NCBI RefSeq assembly: GCF_000285515.1
Contig: NZ_HE610958.1
Span: 300,015-364,014, forward strand
Origin: Paenibacillus senegalensis JC66
GTDB taxonomy: Bacteria > Bacillota > Bacilli > Paenibacillales > NBRC-103111
DNA: 64,000 bases
Reading direction: 5' to 3'
This document shows positions 51,698 to 59,985 of the stretch, one piece after another. Each line of letters opens with the position of its first letter. Position 1 is the first letter of the stretch. Below the pieces are notes generated by a model. The model saw only the letters and a program-made list of their open reading frames with translations. It did no database searches and was not told the DNA's origin. The position numbers and the translations under genes are program-made.

Positions 51698-52695
51698 ACC
51701 ATCACCTCATCCCATTCTTTCGCATAGCGATCATCATACATTAAACAGCGGATTTCATGGATGCTGCCATCCCCTTGCAGCTGCGGACTCACACTTTCGC
51801 AAATAGGCTTGGCATAGGGGCAGCGCGGATGGAATCTGCATCCGGCAGGCATCGACAACGGATTCGGAACAGAGCCTTCTATAGACTCCAGCGTCTCCGT
51901 TAATTGATCCAAACGCGGAGTGCTCTTCAGCAGCCCCTTTGTATACGGATGCTTAGGCGATTTAAATAAGGTAAATACATCGCATTGCTCCACGATTTGC
52001 CCGGCATACATAACTACAACGCGATCCGCCATTTCCGCGATAACACCCAAATCATGAGTAATTAACAGAATGGAGTTGCCCCGTTCCCTAACAATATCCT
52101 TCATAATCTGAAGCACCTGGGCTTGAATGGACACGTCCAGAGCAGTCGTTGGTTCATCCGCAATTAACAGCTTCGGGTCACAGGAGATCGCCATTGCGAT
52201 CATCGCCCGCTGCCGCATTCCGCCGCTAAGCTCATGCGGGTAGCTGTTAAACACACTTTCCGGCCGGGCTATGCGAACCTGCTTGAGCAGCTCCAGTGTC
52301 CTCTTCTTGGCCTCAGCCTTGCTCATCTTCAAATGATTTATCAGCGCCTCGCTGATTTGATGACCGATCGTGAACACGGGGTTTAGAGCTGTTAAGGGCT
52401 CTTGAAAAATCATCGTAATGTCACGGCCGCGAATTTTCCTCATTTCTGCTTCGCTTATTTGCAGCAGACTGCGGTCTCCAAACTGGATTTCACCTTCGAC
52501 AATTTTCCCCGGCTTTTCAATTAGGCGCATAACGGATAACGATGTCACACTTTTACCAGAACCGGATTCCCCGACGATGCCTAACGTTTCCCCTTGGTTG
52601 ATATGAAAGGAGACACCGTCCACCGAAGGAACAACGCCATTTTCTGTATAAAAATACGTTTTTAAACCGTCGATTTTCAACGCTTGTGAACTCAC
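51694..52695 (-). CDS. peptide ABC transporter ATPase (OppD/DppD type)
   Basis: A 333-residue ATPase: Walker A GESGSGKSV, signature LSGGMRQRAMIA, Walker B LLIADEPTTALD, H-loop LITHDLGV and the C-terminal CRFHPRCPYAKPIC motif of oligopeptide importers. It powers the permeases encoded just upstream. GTG start with GGGGAGGAG upstream. Overlaps the next ATPase by four bases. Confidence 0.92.
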   Translation of the reverse strand: MSSQALKIDGLKTYFYTENGVVPSVDGVSFHINQGETLGIVGESGSGKSVTSLSVMRLIEKPGKIVEGEIQFGDRSLLQISEAEMRKIRGRDITMIFQEPLTALNPVFTIGHQISEALINHLKMSKAEAKKRTLELLKQVRIARPESVFNSYPHELSGGMRQRAMIAMAISCDPKLLIADEPTTALDVSIQAQVLQIMKDIVRERGNSILLITHDLGVIAEMADRVVVMYAGQIVEQCDVFTLFKSPKHPYTKGLLKSTPRLDQLTETLESIEGSVPNPLSMPAGCRFHPRCPYAKPICESVSPQLQGDGSIHEIRCLMYDDRYAKEWDEVMV

Positions 52696-52727
52696 CTGAA
52701 CTCCTCCCCGCTGTTAAGTATGTCGTT

Positions 52728-53654
52728 CTAGTCGATTTGAGATCTCGGATCAAGCACATCCTGCAGCCAATCGCCCAGCAAAATGACACCCAAGGTTGCA
52801 ATCGTAATCGCCAAACCCGGGAATGTAGCCAGCCACCAGGCATCCGCAAGATAATCCCGTCCGCCGCTCAGCATCCCTCCCCAGGATACAGTCGGCGGCT
52901 GAATGCCAAGCCCGAGAAAGCTGAGAGAGGCTTCCGCCAGAATCGTCGTTGCCACGCTCAGTGTGGAAATGACTATAAATGTGGAGTAAACATTGGGCAG
53001 CAAGTGGGCGAACATGATTTTCCAATCTCTTACACCGATCGAGCGGGCCGCTTTAACAAATTCTCTTTCCTTAAGGCTGAGCACCTCGCTGCGGATAACT
53101 CTCGCATAGGTGATCCAGTTGGTAACCCCAAGAACGATAATTAACGTCATCAGGCCCGGCCCTGCTATTTTTAAAATAACGAGAGACAACAATATGGTAG
53201 GAACTGCGAGGAAGGAATCGACAATTCGCATGAACACGTTATCAATCCAACCGCCATAATAGCCTGATACCAGCCCGACCGTCAGACCGATCGCTCCAGC
53301 TACCACTACTGAAAATATGCCGACAAGCAGAGAAACCTGAGTCCCATATATAATCCGGCTCAAAATATCTCTTCCCAAATTATCGGTCCCAAGTATATAA
53401 GTGAAGCTGCCGCCTTCCAGCCAAAAGGGCGGAGCCAGTACATCGGTATAATATTGGTAAGACGGATCGTGAGGAGCTATCCAAGGGGCAAAGATAGCCA
53501 TCAACGTCACGGCCATTACGATGACAAAGCCAAATGTTCCAGTTTTACTCTGCCACAGCAGCCTTAACCACCTCTTAAAAAGCGACAAGTCGGGAGTATG
53601 GCCCTTTTTGTGCACCTTCTGATCGTCCAGTGCTGCTTCTGTTGATATGCTCAT
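52728..53654 (-). CDS. peptide ABC transporter permease (DppC type)
   Basis: A 308-residue permease with an N-terminal cytoplasmic tail, six helices, the EAA loop EFVKAARSIGVRDWKIMFAHLLPN and the DppC-like GTDNLGRDILSRIIYG motif. ATG 53654 has AGGGGG eight bases before it; a GTG three codons earlier overlaps that site. It forms the pore with the DppB-type partner. Confidence 0.92.
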   Translation of the reverse strand: MSISTEAALDDQKVHKKGHTPDLSLFKRWLRLLWQSKTGTFGFVIVMAVTLMAIFAPWIAPHDPSYQYYTDVLAPPFWLEGGSFTYILGTDNLGRDILSRIIYGTQVSLLVGIFSVVVAGAIGLTVGLVSGYYGGWIDNVFMRIVDSFLAVPTILLSLVILKIAGPGLMTLIIVLGVTNWITYARVIRSEVLSLKEREFVKAARSIGVRDWKIMFAHLLPNVYSTFIVISTLSVATTILAEASLSFLGLGIQPPTVSWGGMLSGGRDYLADAWWLATFPGLAITIATLGVILLGDWLQDVLDPRSQID

Positions 53655-53666
53655 TCGGTCCACCCC

Positions 53667-54581
53667 CTAGTATTTAATCCGCGGATCAAGCCATCCGCAT
53701 ATGATGTCGGTAATAAGATTTACAATAATGACAATCGCGGCAATCACAACAATGGACGCCTGGACAACTGCCATATCCTTGGCGTTAATGGACTGAACCA
53801 GCAGCTGCCCCAGGCCCGGCCAAGCAAAGATCATTTCCGTTATTAACGCTCCTCCCAGTACGCTGCCCGTCTGCATCATAATAATCGTAACGACTGGAAT
53901 TAGCGCATTGCGGAATGCATGCTTATACACAACAACCGAGGGCCCGAGCCCTTTGCTTTTCGCTGTTCGTACATAATCCTGCTGCAAAGCGTTAATCATG
54001 CTTGAACGGGTAAGCCTTGCAATGTAGGCCGCGAATGAAGCGCCCAAAGTAATGGCTGGCAGCACGAGGTGGGCAGCGGTGCCGCTTCCGGAAACCGGAA
54101 ACCATTGGAGGTAAACGCTAAAAATCAAACTGAGCATAATACCGACCCAGAAGTTCGGCATAGCTTTGCCGAGCACTGTCCCACTTGTCACAAACAATTC
54201 CAAAAAAGAATTTTTGCGGGTAGCAGAAAGAACGCCGAGCGGGAGAGCGATCAGTACGGCTACAACCATCGAAACAACTCCCAGCAGCATCGTTGCCGGC
54301 AAGCGTTCCATAACCAAACTGAACGCGGACTGGTGATAGCGGAATGAATCGCCGAAATCGCCCTGCAGCACGTTTAATAAAAAAGTGCCGAACTGTACAA
54401 TGAACGGTTTGTCCAGATTCAAGGCTGCTCTAAGCGCCTCGATCTCTTCCGGTGTGGCGTTTTCCGGGAGCATTAAAATGACAGGATCACCGGACACATA
54501 CATTAGAACAAATACAATAGCCACAATGATAAACAGCACGGGAATCATCTGAATCAGCCGTCGAATTGCGTAACTAACCAT
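53667..54581 (-). CDS. peptide ABC transporter permease (DppB type)
   Basis: A 304-residue permease of the OppB/DppB family: N-terminal VSYAIRRLIQMIPVLFIIV, the EAA loop DYVRTAKSKGLGPSVVVYKHAFRNAL and the C-terminal DPRIKY. Two in-frame ATGs (54584 and 54581) follow AAGGAG; I use the second, at a 7-base spacing. A hairpin (54651-54677) in the preceding gap may lower its expression compared to the binding protein. Confidence 0.92.
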   Translation of the reverse strand: MVSYAIRRLIQMIPVLFIIVAIVFVLMYVSGDPVILMLPENATPEEIEALRAALNLDKPFIVQFGTFLLNVLQGDFGDSFRYHQSAFSLVMERLPATMLLGVVSMVVAVLIALPLGVLSATRKNSFLELFVTSGTVLGKAMPNFWVGIMLSLIFSVYLQWFPVSGSGTAAHLVLPAITLGASFAAYIARLTRSSMINALQQDYVRTAKSKGLGPSVVVYKHAFRNALIPVVTIIMMQTGSVLGGALITEMIFAWPGLGQLLVQSINAKDMAVVQASIVVIAAIVIIVNLITDIICGWLDPRIKY

Positions 54582-54650
54582 CATTTCACTCCTTTTCGTT
54601 CCCTTCTTGAAGATGAATTGCTGCAACCGCATGCGAATCTAAATGGAAGC

Positions 54651-54677
54651 AAAGGGGCCTGGTCTGACAGCCCCTTT
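54651..54677 (-). promoter_or_regulatory. intercistronic hairpin between binding protein and permease genes
   Basis: AAAGGGGC ... GCCCCTTT perfect 8-bp stem (loop of 11) without a long T run. Such hairpins often give the binding-protein message more stability than the rest. Confidence 0.6.
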
Positions 54678-54710
54678 ACCACTAAGCGTTGCTATAGCCT
54701 GATGGGTTGC

Positions 54711-56288
54711 TTAACGGCGCCTGATCTCATATCCCAGCAGCTTTTCATCAATTCGCGGCTCAAATACAATATCATCGCTAACCCCGTATGTGTTGTGCTC
54801 CAGATACACATAAATGTTCATTCTCATATCTGCGACAATTTCTTGTGCCCGCAAATACTGTTCTTTACGCTCTTCCGGATTCATATTAACTGCAGCGGCC
54901 CGCAGCAAATCCTCCAGCTCCTGATTCTCGTAGCCGAGCGACTCCATCGACCGGGTGCTAGACAGATGCTCCGTCACCATCGTATGGGCATCGTAGAAGG
55001 AATTGCCGAACCAGACCATATGCAGATCTCCGACCTTCTTTGCGTTTCTGAGCTCCAGATAGCTGGTCCACTCCATCAGTTCCAGCTTCACATTAATACC
55101 TACATTGGATAGCATGCCGACAATCATTTCCGCCACTTCTTTATCTCTCGCATAGCGGCCGTTAGAGGACTGCATCGTCAATTCCACGCCGTTCTCGTAG
55201 CCGGCTTCCTTCAACAGCTCCTTAGCCCTTTCAACATCATGCAAATAAGTATCGAACAATTCTTCGTTGGCGGCGAAGTTCCCTGGGGTCACTCTGGTCC
55301 TTGTCGGGTTGGCTGCTCCTCCAAGCAGGCTGTCAATAATCGCCTGATTATCTATGGCCAGCTCAATCGCTTCCCTGACCCTTGGGTCAGCCGTAGGACT
55401 TCCTTCCGTGGCACGGGGAACGATAAAAGCTACCCGCTGCGAAACGGAAGATATAGTATCGGTTCCCTCGTTGTTGCGGATTTGATCCCACGTATTGCTC
55501 GTTACATTGGGGATGAGATCAACTCCACCGGTTACAAGCTCCCCTACCCGGGTAGAGCTTTCAGGGATGATCCGGTAAACTACCTTTTCCCAATCAGGGT
55601 TCGGTCCTTCAAAATATTCCGCAAACGGCTCAAACGAAATATGACTGCCTCTTTTCCATTCTACAAACTTGTACGGTCCGGTTCCGACGGGATTATTCAT
55701 GTAATGATCCCAGCCGTGTTCTTCAATGTATTTTTTGGAATAGATCCCCGCATTCGGCCGTGCCAGCAGGCCGGGGATTAACGGGTCCGGTTCATGGGTA
55801 ATGATTTGAAAATGATAGGGGTCTAAAACGTTAACTTCCTTAATCGTTTTGAAGGTGGAATGGACGTTGAGAGTGGCGTCCTGGGCTGCTCTTTCCAGGG
55901 TGAATTTTACATCCTCGGCTGTCAACTCTTCCCCGGTGTGGAATTTAACGCCTTGCTTTAGCTTGAAATCCCAGGTGTAATCATCCAAGTTCTCGTAGGA
56001 TTCTACCAGATCTTCGGTAATATCCCCGTTTGGCAGTCTTTTAAGCAGGAAATTAAACATGTTGTTGGTGGCATACAGAGTTACATGGTCCCCATGGCTG
56101 TACAAATCCATTGAGGTTACCTCGGTAGGCAGGGCAATCGTAAGCGTGGTTTTATCGGATCCCGGCTGCTCGGTTTGGCCCGGCTCGCTGGAAGGCGATG
56201 GAGATGCCGAAGGCGAGCTGCTGGAACATCCAGTGAGGAAAATTGCTGTAGCTGCCGCTATTGTCAGTACTGTTTTTGCTATCCGCAT
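54711..56288 (-). CDS. peptide/glutathione-type ABC substrate-binding lipoprotein
   Basis: A 525-residue family 5 binding protein: signal helix with lipobox LTGC (Cys 21), a Ser/Pro linker, then the SBP_bac_5 domain (LTIALPTEVTSMDLYSHGDHV, WDFKLKQGVKFHTGEELTAEDVKFTLERA, NPVGTGPYKFVEWKRG). It resembles the GsiB/DppA-like group. AAGGGGG before ATG. It supplies the permeases downstream. With the PuuD-like hydrolase upstream and GGT downstream the substrate could be a gamma-glutamyl peptide such as glutathione; this is inferred from neighbours, not seen in the protein. Confidence 0.9.
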   Translation of the reverse strand: MRIAKTVLTIAAATAIFLTGCSSSSPSASPSPSSEPGQTEQPGSDKTTLTIALPTEVTSMDLYSHGDHVTLYATNNMFNFLLKRLPNGDITEDLVESYENLDDYTWDFKLKQGVKFHTGEELTAEDVKFTLERAAQDATLNVHSTFKTIKEVNVLDPYHFQIITHEPDPLIPGLLARPNAGIYSKKYIEEHGWDHYMNNPVGTGPYKFVEWKRGSHISFEPFAEYFEGPNPDWEKVVYRIIPESSTRVGELVTGGVDLIPNVTSNTWDQIRNNEGTDTISSVSQRVAFIVPRATEGSPTADPRVREAIELAIDNQAIIDSLLGGAANPTRTRVTPGNFAANEELFDTYLHDVERAKELLKEAGYENGVELTMQSSNGRYARDKEVAEMIVGMLSNVGINVKLELMEWTSYLELRNAKKVGDLHMVWFGNSFYDAHTMVTEHLSSTRSMESLGYENQELEDLLRAAAVNMNPEERKEQYLRAQEIVADMRMNIYVYLEHNTYGVSDDIVFEPRIDEKLLGYEIRRR

Positions 56289-56399
56289 TCTTGCTTTCCC
56301 CCTTAAATTGCTGATTAAAATTGCTGTTTATATATGGACATGCAGACTTGATCATAGACGCGCTAGCATCTAGATATCCATGATTGGCCTTACCGGAGA

Positions 56400-57149
56400 C
56401 TATAAGCCGCTGACCTGGGTGTTTTGGGAAGCAGAGTCCTGAGATTGCCGACAGGCTTCAATAAACGCCTGAAAAAGCCTCTGAGCATACACATCATCTT
56501 TTTTCAATAGATTCTCCGGATGCCACTGCACTCCAAGTACAAACTTGTGGTTCTTGCTTTCAAATGCCTCGATGATTCCGTCACTCGCACGTGCTGTCAC
56601 CTCAAAGCCGTCTGCAACCTTGCGGAGGGCCTGATGGTGGTAGCTGTTTACTTTATAGCGCTGTGAGCCGCTGATTTGATGCAGCAGAGAGCCTTCCACC
56701 ACATCGATAAAATGGGAGACATGATAGCGTGGAGCCACTTGATAGTGCTGCAGCAACGGTCCTTCATTCTGAGAATGAATATCCTGGTAGAGGTCTCCGC
56801 CTGATGTAACATTAAGAATCTGGCAACCACGGCAAATACCTAGGATCGGTTTGTCCAGCTTCATCATTCTCTGTACCATTTGCATCTCGAAATGATCTCT
56901 CTGCGGCGACACTTCACCCAGCTTGACATGCGGCTCTTCCCCAAACCAGGTCGGATCAATGTCCTTCCCTCCCGTTACGAGTAAACCGTCTATAGAGTTG
57001 GCAATGTGATCCATCGCCGCGGCATCGGCCAGATTCGGCAGCACAACCGGCGTGCCCCCAGCCCACTCCATCGACATAACATAGTCCAAACCGGTAATTA
57101 ACAGCCTATCTTCCTTGATAGAAGAGGTTACCCCAATCAATGGTTTCAT
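56400..57149 (-). CDS. gamma-glutamyl-gamma-aminobutyrate hydrolase-like (class I glutamine amidotransferase)
   Basis: A 249-residue amidase of the PuuD/peptidase C26 family. It has the nucleophile in GICRGCQILNV (Cys near 115) and the catalytic His in QWHPENLL. These enzymes split gamma-glutamyl-GABA and related amides. AGGAGGACAGCAGG before ATG. It is the first gene of the gamma-glutamyl operon, upstream of the binding protein by 112 bases, and divergent from the LysR gene, its likely regulator. Confidence 0.9.
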   Translation of the reverse strand: MKPLIGVTSSIKEDRLLITGLDYVMSMEWAGGTPVVLPNLADAAAMDHIANSIDGLLVTGGKDIDPTWFGEEPHVKLGEVSPQRDHFEMQMVQRMMKLDKPILGICRGCQILNVTSGGDLYQDIHSQNEGPLLQHYQVAPRYHVSHFIDVVEGSLLHQISGSQRYKVNSYHHQALRKVADGFEVTARASDGIIEAFESKNHKFVLGVQWHPENLLKKDDVYAQRLFQAFIEACRQSQDSASQNTQVSGL

Positions 57150-57412
57150 CCTGCTGTCCTCCTAAAAAATTCGTTAAATGAAAGCGTTTTATGATTAGCT
57201 ATTTTAGCTTAACTTTAAATGGATAGAAAATACATTTTTCTTATAAACTTATAATCGCAAGTTATTAATCAAACCTCACATGCCAAGATTTTGCATTAAT
57301 TATCCTTCGCGCGTCTCTTTTTCTTTGAAAACGAATACACAAATATTGAAAAGCAGTGCTATAATAAAAATCTCTTAAGTTCCGAAACACCGATATAAGG
57401 AAGAGGATGCCT

Positions 57413-58369
57413 ATGAACTATTTGACGCTTCGCTATTTCCTTGAAATTGCCCACTGCCTCAATTTTAGTCAGGCCGCACAGCAGCTTCATATATCGCAGC
57501 CCGGTCTGAGCCAGCAAATTAATGTACTGGAGAAGGAGCTGGGTATCAAGCTGCTGTACCGTTCCACCCGCAAGGTAACGCTCACTGAAGAAGGGGAATA
57601 CTTATACCGCAATTTGCTGCCTTCTTACGAAAATATCGAGAAGACCGTTCGTGAATTGATTGAAGCCGGAAGCGTTCCGCAAACCACGATCCGGATCGCC
57701 ACCATTCCGTCGGCCGCCAGCAACCTGGTGCCGCAATTAATTCGCCAGCTAAAACAGATCCATCCCAGTCTTGAGTTTTATATTAAAGAAACGACATCTG
57801 TCCAAGCCATTGAATTGGTGCAAAAGAGCGAGTATCATCTGGCCTTTATCCGCACGCCCATCGATGCCAAGCAATCCTTGCAAAAGCCGATCAAATGGAT
57901 GGAGCTGCCGAAACACCCGTTGAAGCTTGCCGTATCAGACCATCATTTTGCCGCTGCAAAAGAATCTATAGATTTAAAAGAATTAAAGAACGAAACCTTT
58001 CTCCATTATGACCCAAAGCATTCCCCATCTCTTTATTTTCTGCTTGAGCACGCCTGTTTGTCTGCCGGATTCATTCCCAAAACGATAGGTGTAGGCCCGG
58101 AAATTTTGACAACAGCCAATCTCATTTCGAACGGTATAGGAATTACCCTGATGCCCCAGGACATGATCCAGTTGCTGGATTCTTATCGGATCAAAGGCGT
58201 CAGCTTGAGCAATTTGTCGCTTTTCAGTTCAGTGTCCGTTATTTGGAATCATATGAATCTTTCCGCATTAACGGAGGATGCATTGCATGTATTAGAGCAG
58301 TTCCAAGGCCAATCACTCTCTGCCCCTTCGGCGGAAGAAGCCCGGCAAGAGCAAAGTCAGGAACAATAA
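57413..58369 (+). CDS. LysR-family transcriptional regulator
   Basis: A 318-residue regulator: winged helix-turn-helix (MNYLTLRYFLEIAHCLNFSQAAQQLHISQPGLSQQI) and a substrate-binding effector domain (from about 90, TIRIATIPSAASNLVPQL). It faces away from the PuuD-like gene, the usual layout for a LysR regulator and its target operon. Two in-frame ATGs (57407, 57413) are candidates; the second has GAGG at good spacing. The effector is unknown; a gamma-glutamyl compound or amino acid would fit. Confidence 0.92.
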   Translation: MNYLTLRYFLEIAHCLNFSQAAQQLHISQPGLSQQINVLEKELGIKLLYRSTRKVTLTEEGEYLYRNLLPSYENIEKTVRELIEAGSVPQTTIRIATIPSAASNLVPQLIRQLKQIHPSLEFYIKETTSVQAIELVQKSEYHLAFIRTPIDAKQSLQKPIKWMELPKHPLKLAVSDHHFAAAKESIDLKELKNETFLHYDPKHSPSLYFLLEHACLSAGFIPKTIGVGPEILTTANLISNGIGITLMPQDMIQLLDSYRIKGVSLSNLSLFSSVSVIWNHMNLSALTEDALHVLEQFQGQSLSAPSAEEARQEQSQEQ

Positions 58370-58430
58370 CCATACGACTTAGGAACTACCCCAAACCGCC
58401 CATCCAGGTCATATCTTTTATAATCTTAGG

Positions 58431-58444
58431 TTATAGATCTATAA
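58431..58444. promoter_or_regulatory. 14-bp palindrome before the dehydrogenase gene
   Basis: TTATAGATCTATAA, a perfect palindrome 75 bases upstream of the start at 58520, next to TATAAT-like sequence. Possible operator. Confidence 0.3.
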
Positions 58445-58519
58445 TTATTTCATATTTTTTCTTTATTTGGTTTAGTGTTACTTTCTTTTATGAGATCACT
58501 TGAGAGAGGGGACACAACG

Positions 58520-59569
58520 ATGAATGAAGGAAAATTAAAAGTCCTGGCATACGGTTTGGGACCCATTGGTATCAAGATTGCGCAGCATTGCCTGACTTCG
58601 GAAGCGATTACCGTTGAGGCTGCCGTGGATATTGATCCCGCCAAGGTAGGCCGGGATTTGGGAGAGCTGACTGGCGGGCAAAGCGTAGGCGTGCCAGTTG
58701 TTAACAATTTGACTGAAGTAAAAGCCAACACTTCACCGGGAAGAAAAATTGCTTTTCATGCTACCGGCTCCAATCTGGAGGCAGTCTGGCCGCAAATCCG
58801 CCAGCTGCTGGATCATGGCTATTCAGTTGTTTCCACTTGCGAGCAGCTTTCTTATCCTTGGCATCGTTACCCGGAATTGGCTGAGGAAATCGATCAATAT
58901 GCAAAAAGCAAAGGCCAGGTGGTTATCGGCACCGGTGTTAATCCAGGCTATGTGATGGATGCCTTGGCTCTTTTTGCTACATCGGTAACTCAATCAATCA
59001 CTCGTATATTTGTGTCCAGAAAAGTGGACGTTTCCAAGAGAAGAATTCCTCTGCAGAAGAAAGTCGGAATCGGCATGACTCCGGAAGCCTTTAATGAACT
59101 GGCTGAGCAGGACCGGATCGGCCATGTAGGACTTGAGGAATCGCTGCGTTTGTTAGCCTATGGGCTAAATGAAGAAGTGCCCAGTGTCAGCAACCTGATT
59201 GAACCAACCATCGCCCAGGAGAACATGGAAATGGCATTAGGCCCTGTAGCTAAAGGCCAAGTTAGCGGCCTGCATCAAGTCTCGAAGGCGGTGACAAGCT
59301 CCAATGTGCCTATTGAACTGGATCTTATAATGTCGGCCGGGGTTGGACAAGAAGACCGGATTACTCTGGTAAGCGAAGATATGGGAACCGTAGAGTTCGT
59401 CATTCCCGGAGGAATATTCGGTGATACCGCAACAGCCAACATTATCGTAAACACGGCCAAAACCGTATCCGGCTATGCCCAGTCGGGTCTGCTGACAATG
59501 GCTGATATTCCATTAACCCGCAACAAGCAATCCAAGCCAGCCGCAAGCTCATTAGCCGGAGCTTCCTAG
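58520..59569 (+). CDS. dihydrodipicolinate reductase-like dehydrogenase (DapB / diaminopentanoate dehydrogenase type)
   Basis: A 349-residue NAD(P)-dependent dehydrogenase: Rossmann start KLKVLAYGLGPIGIKIAQHCL, acidic turn AAVDIDPAKVG, the FHATGSNLEAVWPQI and GTGVNPGYVMDALALF motifs. The order and length fit the group that includes 2,4-diaminopentanoate dehydrogenase and DapB-like proteins, longer than DapB (about 265). It may act on amino acids of the ornithine or lysine type. GAGAGGGG lies before ATG 58520. It follows the LysR gene by 150 bases; a strong terminator comes 180 bases after it. Confidence 0.8.
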   Translation: MNEGKLKVLAYGLGPIGIKIAQHCLTSEAITVEAAVDIDPAKVGRDLGELTGGQSVGVPVVNNLTEVKANTSPGRKIAFHATGSNLEAVWPQIRQLLDHGYSVVSTCEQLSYPWHRYPELAEEIDQYAKSKGQVVIGTGVNPGYVMDALALFATSVTQSITRIFVSRKVDVSKRRIPLQKKVGIGMTPEAFNELAEQDRIGHVGLEESLRLLAYGLNEEVPSVSNLIEPTIAQENMEMALGPVAKGQVSGLHQVSKAVTSSNVPIELDLIMSAGVGQEDRITLVSEDMGTVEFVIPGGIFGDTATANIIVNTAKTVSGYAQSGLLTMADIPLTRNKQSKPAASSLAGAS

Positions 59570-59746
59570 CATTGCGGAATCTAGCATCCTGATAATCCGG
59601 CATTCTAGCATTCCTGATTCCTTCAAATTAAACCTATCGTCTAAGCCAAATAATAGAGGAGGCGGTCACCCCCTGCCTCCTCCAGCCACCGGTATTTGCA
59701 ATCCCCTGCAGCCAGTGGCTCCCACAGCTTAAAACCCATACATGCC

Positions 59747-59788
59747 AAGCCCTTTTGCTTTCTGACAGGAAGCGAAGGGGCTTTTTTT
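59747..59788 (+). terminator. rho-independent terminator after the dehydrogenase gene
   Basis: AAGCCCTTTTGCTT ... AAGCGAAGGGGCTT stem, followed by seven T. Confidence 0.85.
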
Positions 59789-59846
59789 CAGCAGCAAGGG
59801 ACCGCGCAAAATTAATAGCTCCCAAACGTATATTAAGAAGCCAAGA

Positions 59847-59880
59847 AGCCAGGTCCACCTTATAAGGCTGACCTGGCTTT
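59847..59880. terminator. hairpin between convergent genes
   Basis: AGCCAGGTC ... GACCTGGCT, a 9-bp perfect stem, with TTT after it on the plus strand. It may end the large gamma-glutamyltransferase transcript on the minus strand, though the T run there is weak. Confidence 0.5.
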
Positions 59881-59985
59881 GGCTTGTCGTCTAGCTTTGG
59901 TTTGGCTTGTCGTTTTTGCGGTTACTTTTGAGCAAGTATCTTGAAATCATGTAGTGCTTTTAGTTTGTATATTTAAGAAGCAGTT

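Larger units (their letters stand above)
59570..59985. other. intergenic region with terminators
   Basis: About 416 bases. It contains a GAGGAGGC/GCCTCCTC hairpin (59657-59683), the terminator at 59747-59788, a second hairpin at 59847-59880 and a direct repeat of TTTGGCTTGTCGT (about 59878-59912). No ORF with a ribosome site. Confidence 0.6.

Noticed and set aside
59634..59858. 74-codon minus-strand ORF in the 59.6-59.9 kb gap
   Set aside because: It overlaps a rho-independent terminator and hairpins and has no ribosome site.
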